From: JANQPA01 sp964628385 | GTDB taxonomy: Bacteria; Bacteroidota; Bacteroidia; Chitinophagales; Saprospiraceae | DNA length: 27,776 bases | Assembly (NCBI GenBank): GCA_964628385.1 | Contig: CAZVOD010000061.1 | Location: 1-27,776, forward strand | Direction: 5' to 3' | Shown: positions 16,416 to 25,247 of the stretch, in pieces | How the letters are laid out: each line of letters opens with the position of its first letter | How positions within the stretch are numbered: the stretch's first letter is position 1 | The notes under the pieces: generated by a model | What the model was told of the DNA's origin: nothing | The model's input: only the letters and a program-made list of their open reading frames with translations | Databases searched by the model: none | Position numbers and translations under genes: made by a program

Positions 16416-18962
16416 TTAGTTATTTTTCAATAACTTTATGGTTTGTAGTTGTTTACCCTGTGGTGTTACCTGAATCAAGTATATACCCGGTGGCGTATCC
16501 AGAGGTAATTCTAAGGAGATAAGATTTTGATAATAAATCTGCTCCTGACGCTCCAAGATTATTTTACCATTCAAATCTATTACCTGTATACTAATTCGCT
16601 CATCAGATAGATTCTTCAAAGATAAATTAAAGGTACCGCTAGTTGGGTTGGGGAAAAACCTTATCTGATCATCATTGCCAGTGAAAGTACTGGCTTCATT
16701 GATACCGCTGTTTATGCTATTATAAGCCTGAAATGCTGTAGTACTATCCATGACTGTACTATCCTGAGGCATTTCTTCATCCTGGTTTTCTTCAAGCGGA
16801 ATTCTAAAACACAGGTCACTAATGCCGATGAGCTGAGCCATTGGATCACTAGCTTCAAAGAATAAATCATCAGTTGAACGGAAACGGATGGTAATATTAT
16901 TAACCAGTTCCTCCTGGAAATCAATACTTAGGTTGCCATCAGTGCTGGCGTCATCAGCCTCATAATCATTACCCTCAAATCCTGTCATGTAATCTTCGTT
17001 ATCCTCCCTTAAAGTAGAGCTCAAGCCTCCATACTCGTAAAAGTCAGGATAATCACTTAAGTAGTTGTTGCCGTTAAATAAAACCTCTACGCCATCATCA
17101 AATTGAGATTCTACTAGTTCTCCTTCCGAATCTGAGTCAATATCTAGAATGGTAAAGCGAAGCATTGCTACAGGATTAGGAAAAGTAATGGTTACTTCAA
17201 TATAATCGCTTACATCTTCATAATTATTATTGAAACCCATACTGAGATAACCTCCTTCCTGAGCAAGAGTATCAGCATCGTAAGAGACAAAATCATCGCC
17301 AAAGGCCGGAACAACCTCATTACTGTCAATAACTGCCTGCCATTTTATATGTACAGATGTAAATTCCAGCTCCTGAACTGCAGAAGTTTCTAATGCTTCC
17401 TCATCCGAATAACCCAGTTTTTCCCATACCAAACAATCATCGCGATAAGCAATATTGGAAGTAGCTCTGAAACAAATATCAGACATACCAATTTGCTGCT
17501 TGGCAGGATTACCTAAAGAAGCACTACTCAGATCATCAGTAGAAAAGTACTTGATAGTTAAAGAGTTAACTTTGATGTTGCCAAAGTTGAAGGCCAAATT
17601 ACCTTCCTCTGAGTAGTTGGGCGCATCAAAATTATATCCTTCGTATCCATCCATGTAATACTCATTATCTCTAATGACAGTACCCTGAGATTCAGTAACT
17701 ACCGTCACAACGTCCTCAAGGCTTTTTACATTAATCTCTCCGTTGATAAAAATTTCTACACCATCATCAAATTGAGTCTCTGCACCTTCCGTATTGGTAA
17801 GTCCATCAATATCCAAAAGTTGGAAGCTCAAATCCTCAACCGGCTGATCAAAATCCAGATGCACGATTATTTTATCGTTAGGGTCTTCTTCTGCATTATC
17901 AAAACCTAATGACAGGTAGCCCTCTTCTGCACCCAGCAAATCATTGTCAAAAGAAACAAAGTCCTGACCAAAACCAGGATGGAATTCTCCGCCATTAGAT
18001 TCGGTATACCAACCTAAACTCACATTGACATCTCCAGTATTAATAACTGTACCAGAATCAACAGAGCGTCCGTCAATCCAGCCTATATCTTCCCAGACAA
18101 TACAGCTGAAGGCATCTCCATCAGCTTCATCCGAAGGGCTGGTATTCAGTCCACAACCTTCCGTTGTCCAGGCTACTTCCGCGCAAGCTGCCTCACAGGC
18201 ATTTTTGTAGATCTGACCGTCTTCTCCACAGACCGGTGCATCTATATCTGCACAGGTACAAGCGCATTCTCCAGCTGATAATACCTTTACTCTGGCACAT
18301 TCGGCCAGACAGGCATTATCATAAGTGTTGCCATCTGCTCCACAAACTGGCTCATAGGTATCCGGACAATCGGCGCAGGGGTCGCAAGCGTTAGTGGTAT
18401 CAATAGCTACGCCAGCGCAGGTCGCCTCACAGGCATTGGGGTAGGTCATACCATCGACCCCACAAACCGGCGCTTCCTCTTCAGGGCATATACATCCTGC
18501 TTCAAAACGAACGATTTTAAGGATACGATAAGACGGCGAATCATCACTGCGCAGCATGAAGCGCACAGTATATTGACCTTCTTCCTCTAGGACAGGCATC
18601 GTCGTGAAAAAACGTAAAGTGTCATTTTCACAGCTTTGCTCGCCGGTAGGATAACTGTGGAAAATTCTTCCATCCGGAGCTGTAATTAAGAACCACATTC
18701 TGAAATTTCCTGTAGCTTCGGTCAGTTCAGCCCAGACCACGGGCGAGTCACCAAAACTAAAGGTGATGCCGGGATTGATATAGTCAAATGGGAGGGTATC
18801 TTGAACACTTTCAGCAAGTACAGCTTCATTTAAAGTGTACTGGGAAAGTAAAGGATTGGTTGTAGCACTGCTAAAAAATAAACTTGCCACAAGTAAAAAG
18901 GGAACAAACAAATCATTGCTCAGCCTCTTTTGAGGCCGCTCAGGGAACCTTGTAAAATTCAT
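16416..18962 (-). CDS. T9SS-exported protein with three Kazal domains and a duplicated 210-residue domain
   Basis: 848 residues. A long signal region (1 to about 41) is followed by a beta-sandwich segment (about 60-155, including VWAELTEATGNFRMWFLITAPDG). Three Kazal-type modules follow (about 157-193, 196-233, 235-270), each with C-x-C, APVCG.DG..Y.NAC and a closing Cys; Kazal loops typically inhibit serine proteases. Then two homologous units, 287-499 and 510-720, each opening C-[IL]-VWE-[DK]-[IL]-G and closing D-[IL]-CFR, with DIDG/DIDS, QFDDGVE and STDDL blocks. I do not recognise this unit. The last 80 or so residues are a T9SS type-A sorting domain (FFPNPTSGTFNLSL ... GIYLIQVTPQGKQLQTIKLLKN). 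Predicted location: cell surface or outside. Protection against proteases is inference. A weak TATTCTTG box sits at 18998-19005 on the minus strand. Confidence 0.88.
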   Translation of the reverse strand: MNFTRFPERPQKRLSNDLFVPFLLVASLFFSSATTNPLLSQYTLNEAVLAESVQDTLPFDYINPGITFSFGDSPVVWAELTEATGNFRMWFLITAPDGRIFHSYPTGEQSCENDTLRFFTTMPVLEEEGQYTVRFMLRSDDSPSYRILKIVRFEAGCICPEEEAPVCGVDGMTYPNACEATCAGVAIDTTNACDPCADCPDTYEPVCGADGNTYDNACLAECARVKVLSAGECACTCADIDAPVCGEDGQIYKNACEAACAEVAWTTEGCGLNTSPSDEADGDAFSCIVWEDIGWIDGRSVDSGTVINTGDVNVSLGWYTESNGGEFHPGFGQDFVSFDNDLLGAEEGYLSLGFDNAEEDPNDKIIVHLDFDQPVEDLSFQLLDIDGLTNTEGAETQFDDGVEIFINGEINVKSLEDVVTVVTESQGTVIRDNEYYMDGYEGYNFDAPNYSEEGNLAFNFGNIKVNSLTIKYFSTDDLSSASLGNPAKQQIGMSDICFRATSNIAYRDDCLVWEKLGYSDEEALETSAVQELEFTSVHIKWQAVIDSNEVVPAFGDDFVSYDADTLAQEGGYLSMGFNNNYEDVSDYIEVTITFPNPVAMLRFTILDIDSDSEGELVESQFDDGVEVLFNGNNYLSDYPDFYEYGGLSSTLREDNEDYMTGFEGNDYEADDASTDGNLSIDFQEELVNNITIRFRSTDDLFFEASDPMAQLIGISDLCFRIPLEENQDEEMPQDSTVMDSTTAFQAYNSINSGINEASTFTGNDDQIRFFPNPTSGTFNLSLKNLSDERISIQVIDLNGKIILERQEQIYYQNLISLELPLDTPPGIYLIQVTPQGKQLQTIKLLKNN

Positions 18963-19023
18963 TGCCTAATCAGTTTTGTTGTTTTATGGGAATAATACAA
19001 GAATAGGTTACGTGATTTTTGTT

Positions 19024-19959
19024 CTAAGGATTCAGTTTATTCAATAAAAAATAAAAAAGTTTTCGCGGCTGACCCCTGAATTCTTCTAGCTTATAAGTCG
19101 ATTCAAACCATTGCTCCAGCTCCTTAGCCTCCGGGTTATGCTTATCTATTTGTATTACAGCTTTTTGTAATGCGTTTATTTTGTCCTCCAAATATTTTTG
19201 AATCATTTTTAAAATGAAAGGGTGTAAATCTTGTTGGAAATTTTCAACCTGCCCACGTTCCGCATCTAGCAAAAAATCCATAGCCTTGTTAATTTCCAAA
19301 AGTAGAGCCTCCTCTTCCCAAAGTTCATCTACTTTTTTGGGGTAAATACTGGGGTAGATAAAAAGGCCCGGGCGGCTACTATTACTTTTAGCATCCTCTA
19401 CAGCATTGCGAATGGATTCCACTAACTGATCCGTCCAGCGCTTATGCCAGTAACTATCATCATCTGCGTTAAGTATCGCCTGCAATTCCTCTTCTTCAGA
19501 AGTATCGGGAAGATCAAGCAAACTTAGGTGTATGAGCTCCTCGTAAGGAATATGAGCGTAAATGAAAGGTTCGCTGTTTTTTATCTGTTGAAACGTTCCC
19601 GGAAAGGGATGAGTAGCTGGTAATGTTTTTAAATATTCACTCAATACAGGTCCTGTAATAAAGCGCTCTAAAGATTCGGCTTCCTCCGCATCAAAATCGA
19701 TCTCACTGTAATCTTCTCCACAATAGTCCAGCAAATCAATAAAAAATGCCGAGGCCAGGTAGCTCAATGTTTGAGGCTTTTCCTGCCTGAAGGCCTGTCT
19801 TACTTCTCTTCCTGCCCGTAACCAATCTTCCGGCGGAAAAATAGTGAAAATCGAAGCTTCTTTAGGGTAAGGTAAATCTATCGATTCCTCGATGGTCTGC
19901 TCAAGATCAGCATCACTGATTAGATTGACTTCCAGACTGAAATATTGATGTATCTTCAT
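19024..19959 (-). CDS. unrecognised 311-residue acidic protein
   Basis: The frame opens at 20028, but a -7-like box at 19980-19987 lies within it, so I place the start at the ATG at 19959 (MKIHQYFSLEVNLI). The 311-residue product has no signal peptide or membrane segment. It is acidic in the middle (DYCGEDYSEIDFDAEEAESLERF) and otherwise mostly helical, with a Trp-rich stretch (DDDSYWHKRWTDQL) and a basic C-terminal tail (RGQPRKLFYFLLNKLNP). No family recognised. It lies 61 bp before the Kazal protein gene on the same strand; that gene has its own weak promoter box, so co-transcription is uncertain. Probably cytoplasmic. Confidence 0.75.
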   Translation of the reverse strand: MKIHQYFSLEVNLISDADLEQTIEESIDLPYPKEASIFTIFPPEDWLRAGREVRQAFRQEKPQTLSYLASAFFIDLLDYCGEDYSEIDFDAEEAESLERFITGPVLSEYLKTLPATHPFPGTFQQIKNSEPFIYAHIPYEELIHLSLLDLPDTSEEEELQAILNADDDSYWHKRWTDQLVESIRNAVEDAKSNSSRPGLFIYPSIYPKKVDELWEEEALLLEINKAMDFLLDAERGQVENFQQDLHPFILKMIQKYLEDKINALQKAVIQIDKHNPEAKELEQWFESTYKLEEFRGQPRKLFYFLLNKLNP

Positions 19960-19979
19960 AATTAGTCCGATTTGAGGCG

Positions 19980-19987
19980 CGAATATA
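19980..19987 (-). promoter_or_regulatory. -7 box for the 311-residue protein gene
   Basis: TATATTCG followed by CG on the minus strand resembles the smc and hbd boxes. It ends 20 nt before the ATG at 19959 and so supports that start over the upstream one. Confidence 0.35.
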
Positions 19988-20174
19988 AGCTGATTTTTTG
20001 GTATATCCCGACATTTAAGGACTTTCACTTGATTGAAGAATTCCGACCATTCGTTGGAAAAATAATGAAAAAACAGCTCAGTTTTTTACATTGGAAGTAT
20101 TGGGAATGATCTTCAGGATAGATTAAACCTCAAAGAGCTATTTAAGTCAGAAATGAAAAAATCAGCAATCGATT

Positions 20175-20726
20175 ATGAAATGGATTTATCTATGTTATTT
20201 TAGTTTTGGTAGCCTTCCATTACTGCAGGCAGAAGAAATCGTGGTTTATATCTTTTTGGGAGAAGATTGCGTTATTTCCCAAAATTATACTAAAACCCTT
20301 AAAGAACTCCACGACACTTACAGCAGTGATTCTACCCAATTCTTAGGAGTTTTTCCCAACCAATATTCCAGCACCAATAAGCTACAGCAATTTAAAGAAA
20401 AATATAAGCTACCATTTGAGCTAATCCTTGATAAGGCACAATACCTCATGTCCAAATTTGAAGTGAGCATTACGCCGGAAGTAGTGGTTTACAATGTGAA
20501 TAAAGAAAAAATAATTTACAAAGGAAGAATTGATAATACTTACTACAAAATTGGAAGAAGAAGGCAGGTCACAACTACTGCCGAACTGGAAAACGCTCTG
20601 AAAGCCACTCTGGAGGGTAAAGCAGTTCCTGTAAAGACAACTCAGGCAGTTGGTTGCCTCATTACTCCTGTTGATCCCAACTTTAAAAACCTTCCACTCT
20701 GTAATCCTGAGAATTATAAATATTAA
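20175..20726 (+). CDS. exported redoxin (thioredoxin-fold) protein
   Basis: 183 residues: short signal peptide (about 1-19, ending LLQA), then a thioredoxin fold. The active site is FLGEDCVISQNY, with one Cys (C32) at the place of the CPxx/CxxC motif, as in redoxins of the 'DCPIS' type. A cis-Pro loop follows (SITPEVVV, Pro101). The tail has two more Cys in VGCLITP (C161) and PLCNPE (C176), which could act as resolving partners. The copper monooxygenase gene starts 14 bp later, so the two form an operon. From memory, related redoxin, cytochrome c and Cu2_monoox domains also occur together in single proteins of other phyla, so they probably work as one redox unit outside the cytoplasm. Substrate unknown. 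Confidence 0.8.
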   Translation: MKWIYLCYFSFGSLPLLQAEEIVVYIFLGEDCVISQNYTKTLKELHDTYSSDSTQFLGVFPNQYSSTNKLQQFKEKYKLPFELILDKAQYLMSKFEVSITPEVVVYNVNKEKIIYKGRIDNTYYKIGRRRQVTTTAELENALKATLEGKAVPVKTTQAVGCLITPVDPNFKNLPLCNPENYKY

Positions 20727-20740
20727 AAAAGCTAAATAGT

Positions 20741-22333
20741 ATGAAAAAGTTTACTTTTCTAATCGCGGTATTTCTAGGGTTGATTAACCTTACTGAAGCT
20801 CAGGAAGTTACCTTTTCTGAAGACATTGCACCAATTATCTACAATAATTGTACGGTATGCCACCGGCCCGGCGAGATCGGCCCAATGGCTCTGACAAGCT
20901 ACGAGGAAGTTAGAAATTGGGGCCCCATGATCCAACGTGTTACTGCTACAAGGTATATGCCGCCGTGGAAGCCCGATAAAGACTACTCACGTTTTCAGGA
21001 TGAACGTGGCCTAACCGACGAGGCGATTAGCCTTATCAAACAATGGGTAGACAATGGTATGCCTCAGGGCAACCTGGCCGATGAACCGCCGTTACCCTAT
21101 TTTCCAGATCGTTCGGCAGTAGGCGAACCTGATCTGGTGCTGTCCTTTGAGGAAGCCTATACTCATCAGGGTAATAATAAGGACCAATACCAAATTTTTG
21201 TATTACCCACCGGCTTAACTGAAGATAAGGTAGTAAAAGCTATTGAGTTACGCCCCGGTAATCGCCGTATCGTCCACCATGCATTGTTTGCACTGGACGA
21301 AAACGGACAGGCCAGAAAACTCGATGCTGCTACACCTGAATATGGCTATTCTGGCTTTGGAGGCTACGGTGTTAAAGTAACAGAGAATTACAATGGTTAT
21401 GTACCCGGCGCTACTCCCATTCTCTACAGTGAAGGAATTGGACAAACTATGGCTGCTAATTCAGATTTATTAATTCAGATGCATTATGCTCCAAGTCCTG
21501 TTGACGAAGTTGACTCTTCCTCAGTTAATATTTTCTTTGCAGACAAAAATGAAGAGATTAAAAGATTTGTAGAGCAAAGGATCATGCTTCCCTTTGGAAG
21601 AACCATACAAAATGGTCCGTTTGTGATGAGACCTGAAACGGTCAATAAATTTCATTGTAAATGGGAAGTTCCTTCTAGGGTTAGCTTGATCGCCGTTGCT
21701 CCTCATATGCATTTGCTTGGAAAAGACTGGGAAGTTTACTCCGTAAGCCCACAGGGGGATACCACTAACCTGATTTCGATTCCTGATTGGGATTTCAACT
21801 GGCAGGGGAGTTATTTTTTTAGAAAATTTATGGTTGTTGAGCCGGGCTCGGAAATACATGCTTTTGCTACTTATGACAATACATCCAATAATCCGCTGAA
21901 TCCTAACTTTCCACCCGAAACAGTAACCTGGGGAGAAGGTACAGCAGATGAGATGTTTTATCTGCCGTTTTTCTTCGTACCTTATCAAGATGGTGATGAA
22001 AATGTAGTTTTTGAGCGGGATGATTTTACAACTTCAGTTGATGGGGGAGTAGAGCTGATTTATCCGGAAGATGAACTAAAAGCTATTTTCCCTAATCCGG
22101 TAAAAAACAAGTTAACAGCAGAATTCAAGCTCAGTCAATCCGGAGCCTACAATGTTGAAATATTTAATATTAATGGGGAAAGGCTATTGCAACCCGCCAA
22201 CGGACAGTTTTTTAATGCTGGTGAGCATCAATTTGTAGTACCAGTCAATGATTTACCCAGCGGAACTTATTTGATCCAGATCAGAGGCACTCTTACAAGC
22301 CTGGCCCAGAAATTTACAGTTATTAGTAATTAA
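20741..22333 (+). CDS. T9SS-exported cytochrome c - PHM-like copper monooxygenase fusion
   Basis: 530 residues. A signal peptide (1-20) is followed by a small cytochrome c domain with heme motif CTVCH (37-41); Met49 or Met73 (RYMPPW) could be the distal ligand. Residues about 128-430 form a type II copper, ascorbate-dependent monooxygenase core like peptidylglycine hydroxylating monooxygenase (PHM). All six copper ligands can be placed: His179-His180 (RRIVHHALF), His248 (LIQMHYAP), His322 and His324 (APHMHLLGK), and Met405 (ADEMFYLP). A T9SS type-A sorting domain ends the chain (about 447-530: FPNPVKNKLTAEF ... SGTYLIQI). The heme probably feeds electrons to copper in place of ascorbate; that is inference. 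Likely surface-attached hydroxylase of an unknown substrate, paired with the redoxin 14 bp upstream. Confidence 0.88.
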   Translation: MKKFTFLIAVFLGLINLTEAQEVTFSEDIAPIIYNNCTVCHRPGEIGPMALTSYEEVRNWGPMIQRVTATRYMPPWKPDKDYSRFQDERGLTDEAISLIKQWVDNGMPQGNLADEPPLPYFPDRSAVGEPDLVLSFEEAYTHQGNNKDQYQIFVLPTGLTEDKVVKAIELRPGNRRIVHHALFALDENGQARKLDAATPEYGYSGFGGYGVKVTENYNGYVPGATPILYSEGIGQTMAANSDLLIQMHYAPSPVDEVDSSSVNIFFADKNEEIKRFVEQRIMLPFGRTIQNGPFVMRPETVNKFHCKWEVPSRVSLIAVAPHMHLLGKDWEVYSVSPQGDTTNLISIPDWDFNWQGSYFFRKFMVVEPGSEIHAFATYDNTSNNPLNPNFPPETVTWGEGTADEMFYLPFFFVPYQDGDENVVFERDDFTTSVDGGVELIYPEDELKAIFPNPVKNKLTAEFKLSQSGAYNVEIFNINGERLLQPANGQFFNAGEHQFVVPVNDLPSGTYLIQIRGTLTSLAQKFTVISN

Positions 22334-22514
22334 AGTGATCTCTTGCTGGTTGAAAAGTAAGACATAAACAGCTCCGCTATTCCTCCTTAAAAATCGGCCT
22401 GAATATACCCCAAGGGCGCAAAGAGGAGTGATAGTCAAAACTAGTCGCTGGTTCAGGTTTTGTCCCGTTACTTGTGATATCCATTGTCGTATGTCGACTA
22501 AGGACTCATAAAAG

Positions 22515-22533
22515 CACTTTGATTTTCAAAGTG
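22515..22533. promoter_or_regulatory. 8-bp inverted repeat, candidate operator
   Basis: CACTTTGA (22515-22522) and TCAAAGTG (22526-22533) are perfect inverted copies with a TTT spacer. It lies about 80 bp upstream of the -7-like box of the caspase gene, with no T run after it, so an operator is more likely than a terminator. Confidence 0.35.
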
Positions 22534-22615
22534 AAATACCTTTGGCCTTTGTAAACAAGTTAGTAGACTGAAAAATTGTTGACCCATTCGTAATAAATTC
22601 AACATCGGATTGATG

Positions 22616-22623
22616 TATCTTTG
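22616..22623 (+). promoter_or_regulatory. -7 box of the caspase gene
   Basis: TATCTTTG fits TAnnTTTG exactly. No TTG lies at the usual distance upstream, which would fit a promoter needing an activator. Confidence 0.4.
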
Positions 22624-22721
22624 GAGTAGATCAATTTTGGTAAAATAGTTCCATTTTACCTGGAACTTTTCACAAGCGGACGATACTAATAACAATAAAC
22701 TTTTCGCCCACTAAAGTAGCC

Positions 22722-22737
22722 TCAAAAGCTCTTTTGA
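22722..22737. promoter_or_regulatory. palindrome in the caspase leader
   Basis: TCAAAAG-CT-CTTTTGA, 7-bp arms with a 2-nt centre, between the -7 box and the ATG at 22783. The 2-nt centre is too tight for an RNA hairpin loop, so it fits a protein-binding site better. Confidence 0.35.
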
Positions 22738-22782
22738 AATCAAAAAGGACAGGATGTCTTTAAAAGCAAACCCATACAACCT

Positions 22783-25242
22783 ATGAAAAAATTAATGCCA
22801 ATTTTTATAATGCTCTTAACAACCGGTTTACAAGCACAGCAGATAAGCCTTGAAACTATTTGGGAAACCGAGATAGGAGCGCGCTCTGAGGAGCAATTTT
22901 TTGCCGGGACCCGTACCTCAGATAATAGCATACTACTGGTCGGCCGAACTGCCAAAAGAAATCAGCGTCAGGATGGATGGATTGTTAACATGGCTGAAGA
23001 TGGTACTGAGCTTTGGGAATATATTAGTGGAGGAGGAAGTAATGATCGCTTCAATGATGTTATTGCAAGTCCTGGTGGGAATTATATCGCTGTTGGCTCT
23101 ACTACCATTGATGGTGAAAAAAGAGGTTGGGTTATCAAGTTGGCTGCTGACGGAAGAAAACTGTGGGAACGCAATTATGGCCCCGGTATAACCAATGATC
23201 TTCAGAAAGTTATTCCTACTCGCGATGGTGGAGTTTTGGCAGTAGGTGTTACTTATCTTATCAGTCAGGAAAATTTTGATGGCTGGCTACTCAAGCTGAA
23301 TGCGGATGGAGAAAAGCAGTGGGAGAGTAGTGTAGGAGGCCCTTACATTGATCAGCTTCGCGATGTTGTTACCCTTAACGATGGAACGTTTATCACCGCT
23401 GGTATTAGTTCAATTGATGGGAAGAAAAATTTTGATGGCTTACTGGCTGGTTTTGACGCTTCGGGTAATAAGCTCTTTGAGCAAACCTATGGCAATGAAG
23501 GTAGTCAACTATTTACGTCATTGACAATAGCCCGGGAAGGTGGCATTGCTGTGACGGGAGCCACCTCAGATGCCAATGGTAAAAATCTTCAGGGTTGGTT
23601 GCTTAAGCTGGATGAAAGTCAGGCTATACAATGGGAAAAGAAATATAGTGACAACAATGTTTTACAACTCAGAAGTATAGTGGCTGATGATGATGGCGGG
23701 TATCTGATGGTGGGGACTAAAGCAGCAAAAAGCAGTGGTGATTACGATGAGCTGATTATGAAATTGGACAGAAGGTGGAAAAGGATATGGGAAAAATCCT
23801 TTTCGTTTACTTCGGTCGATCAAATCGATGATCTGGTAGCACTCAATGCCAATGACTATGTATTTGTGGGAGCCAAAAAAGATGATTGGCAAAAACACAA
23901 TGGCTGGGTTTCTCGCCTGAAATTTATTTCTCCCAAAATGCGCATAGAAAAATTTGTATATGAAAAAGTAGAAGAATGGGCCAAAAGAGGTGAATTTGAA
24001 AAGACAGAAGATTACCTGAACCGGGTTAATGAGATGACCAGAAAGTTGAAGATCAGTCAACTAGAACAAGAAATAAAGCAGCGGATCAAATCAGTGCTAA
24101 TTGGAAGTATCGACTTCTCAAAGTTTAAACTCAGTGAATACGATGCAGATAACGAGACCTATCTGCTGACTTATCAGGATGATGAATTCGTTTTGCCAGT
24201 ACCTCTAAAAGAGGCTAGTCAGTTCAAGTCGTATTTTCCAAATAATTCCTTTACAGATATTGACTTCATTCTTAGTGGTGATTATATGCGATTTAGTCAG
24301 CTTACGATTGGGAATGAGGCTTACAACAAATCCTACAACTGGAATTACCAAAACGACTATCCCTACGAGCCAACCACCATAAACTACGCTTTCAACAATA
24401 TAGAGGTAGAACGCCGCAAAAAGAGAACGTCCCCAAGAAGGCCCAAAGCCGGAGTGGATACGGACATTCCTCAAACCGATAAAAAGCGCCCTAATGCATA
24501 TGCCCTGATCATTGGTAATGAAGACTACAGCACCTATCAAGCCGGATTAAGTTCCGAATCAGATGTCGATTTTGCGATCAATGATGCAGAAATTTTTCGG
24601 GAATATTGCATCAAAACCTTTGGCATCCCAGCCCGGAATATCACCTATATGAAAAATGCCACACTGGCCCAGATGACTTCAGCTATTTCAAGACTAGAAA
24701 AGTTAATCGAGGTTTCTAATGGACAGGCTGAAGTATTTGTTTATTACGCTGGGCATGGCTTTCCGGATGAAAAGACCAAGGAGGCATACCTGGTCCCCGT
24801 GGATGTTAGTGGCGCAAACGTAGAAATTGCTATCAAGTTAGCAGATTTGTACGATAGTCTTTCGAAGCATCCATCACAAAGAATCACTGTCTTTCTGGAT
24901 GCTTGTTTTAGTGGAGCTGGCCGGGGCGCGGGACTACTGGCCATGAGAGGGGTGAAAATTCGTCCCAAAAAAGGAATGGTAAAAGGAAATATGGTAGTAT
25001 TTGCTTCTTCTACCGGTGATGAAAGCTCAGGGCCTTATTACGATAAACAGCACGGCTTATTCACATTCTTTTTACTGGAAAAAATCAACTTGACCCGTGG
25101 CAATCTGACCTACAAAGAACTGGCCGATCACCTCAAATCTATCGTACCCAAAGAAGCTGTGTTGGTCAATAACAAGAAGCAAACGCCACAGGTTTTAATA
25201 GGGAAGGAAGCCGAAGAGCAATGGGGGAACTGGAGGTTTTAA
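22783..25242 (+). CDS. exported beta-propeller caspase (peptidase C14 / orthocaspase)
   Basis: 819 residues. Signal peptide 1-18 (GLQAQ). Residues about 25-380 are six to seven repeats of the type GG..D....V..T.DGG.L.VG.T...G..DGW..KL...G...W...YG, a secreted beta-propeller pattern. A middle domain (about 385-545) starts with FVYEKVEEWAKRGEFEKTEDYLNRV, a segment I recall from other Bacteroidota caspase proteins. A very basic linker follows (ERRKKRTSPRRPKAG, 543-557). The C14 domain (about 568-805) has the catalytic His658 in VYYAGHGF and Cys708 in FLDACFSG, so it should be active; enzymes of this group usually cut after Arg or Lys. Autocleavage in the basic linker is inference. No immunity or regulator gene adjoins it. 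Its long leader has two palindromes. Confidence 0.9.
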   Translation: MKKLMPIFIMLLTTGLQAQQISLETIWETEIGARSEEQFFAGTRTSDNSILLVGRTAKRNQRQDGWIVNMAEDGTELWEYISGGGSNDRFNDVIASPGGNYIAVGSTTIDGEKRGWVIKLAADGRKLWERNYGPGITNDLQKVIPTRDGGVLAVGVTYLISQENFDGWLLKLNADGEKQWESSVGGPYIDQLRDVVTLNDGTFITAGISSIDGKKNFDGLLAGFDASGNKLFEQTYGNEGSQLFTSLTIAREGGIAVTGATSDANGKNLQGWLLKLDESQAIQWEKKYSDNNVLQLRSIVADDDGGYLMVGTKAAKSSGDYDELIMKLDRRWKRIWEKSFSFTSVDQIDDLVALNANDYVFVGAKKDDWQKHNGWVSRLKFISPKMRIEKFVYEKVEEWAKRGEFEKTEDYLNRVNEMTRKLKISQLEQEIKQRIKSVLIGSIDFSKFKLSEYDADNETYLLTYQDDEFVLPVPLKEASQFKSYFPNNSFTDIDFILSGDYMRFSQLTIGNEAYNKSYNWNYQNDYPYEPTTINYAFNNIEVERRKKRTSPRRPKAGVDTDIPQTDKKRPNAYALIIGNEDYSTYQAGLSSESDVDFAINDAEIFREYCIKTFGIPARNITYMKNATLAQMTSAISRLEKLIEVSNGQAEVFVYYAGHGFPDEKTKEAYLVPVDVSGANVEIAIKLADLYDSLSKHPSQRITVFLDACFSGAGRGAGLLAMRGVKIRPKKGMVKGNMVVFASSTGDESSGPYYDKQHGLFTFFLLEKINLTRGNLTYKELADHLKSIVPKEAVLVNNKKQTPQVLIGKEAEEQWGNWRF

Positions 25243-25247
25243 AAAAG

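Larger units (their letters stand above)
22334..22782. other. non-coding region upstream of the caspase gene
   Basis: 449 bp without a convincing ORF and without an obvious terminator for the monooxygenase gene. It carries a perfect inverted repeat CACTTTGA-TTT-TCAAAGTG (22515-22533), a -7-like TATCTTTG (22616-22623), and a second palindrome TCAAAAG-CT-CTTTTGA (22722-22737) 45 bp before the caspase ATG. The layout suggests a regulated promoter with a leader of about 150 nt. Confidence 0.45.

Noticed and set aside
21521..21988. 155-residue minus-strand frame
   Set aside because: It is antisense to the copper monooxygenase core, which keeps all ligands.
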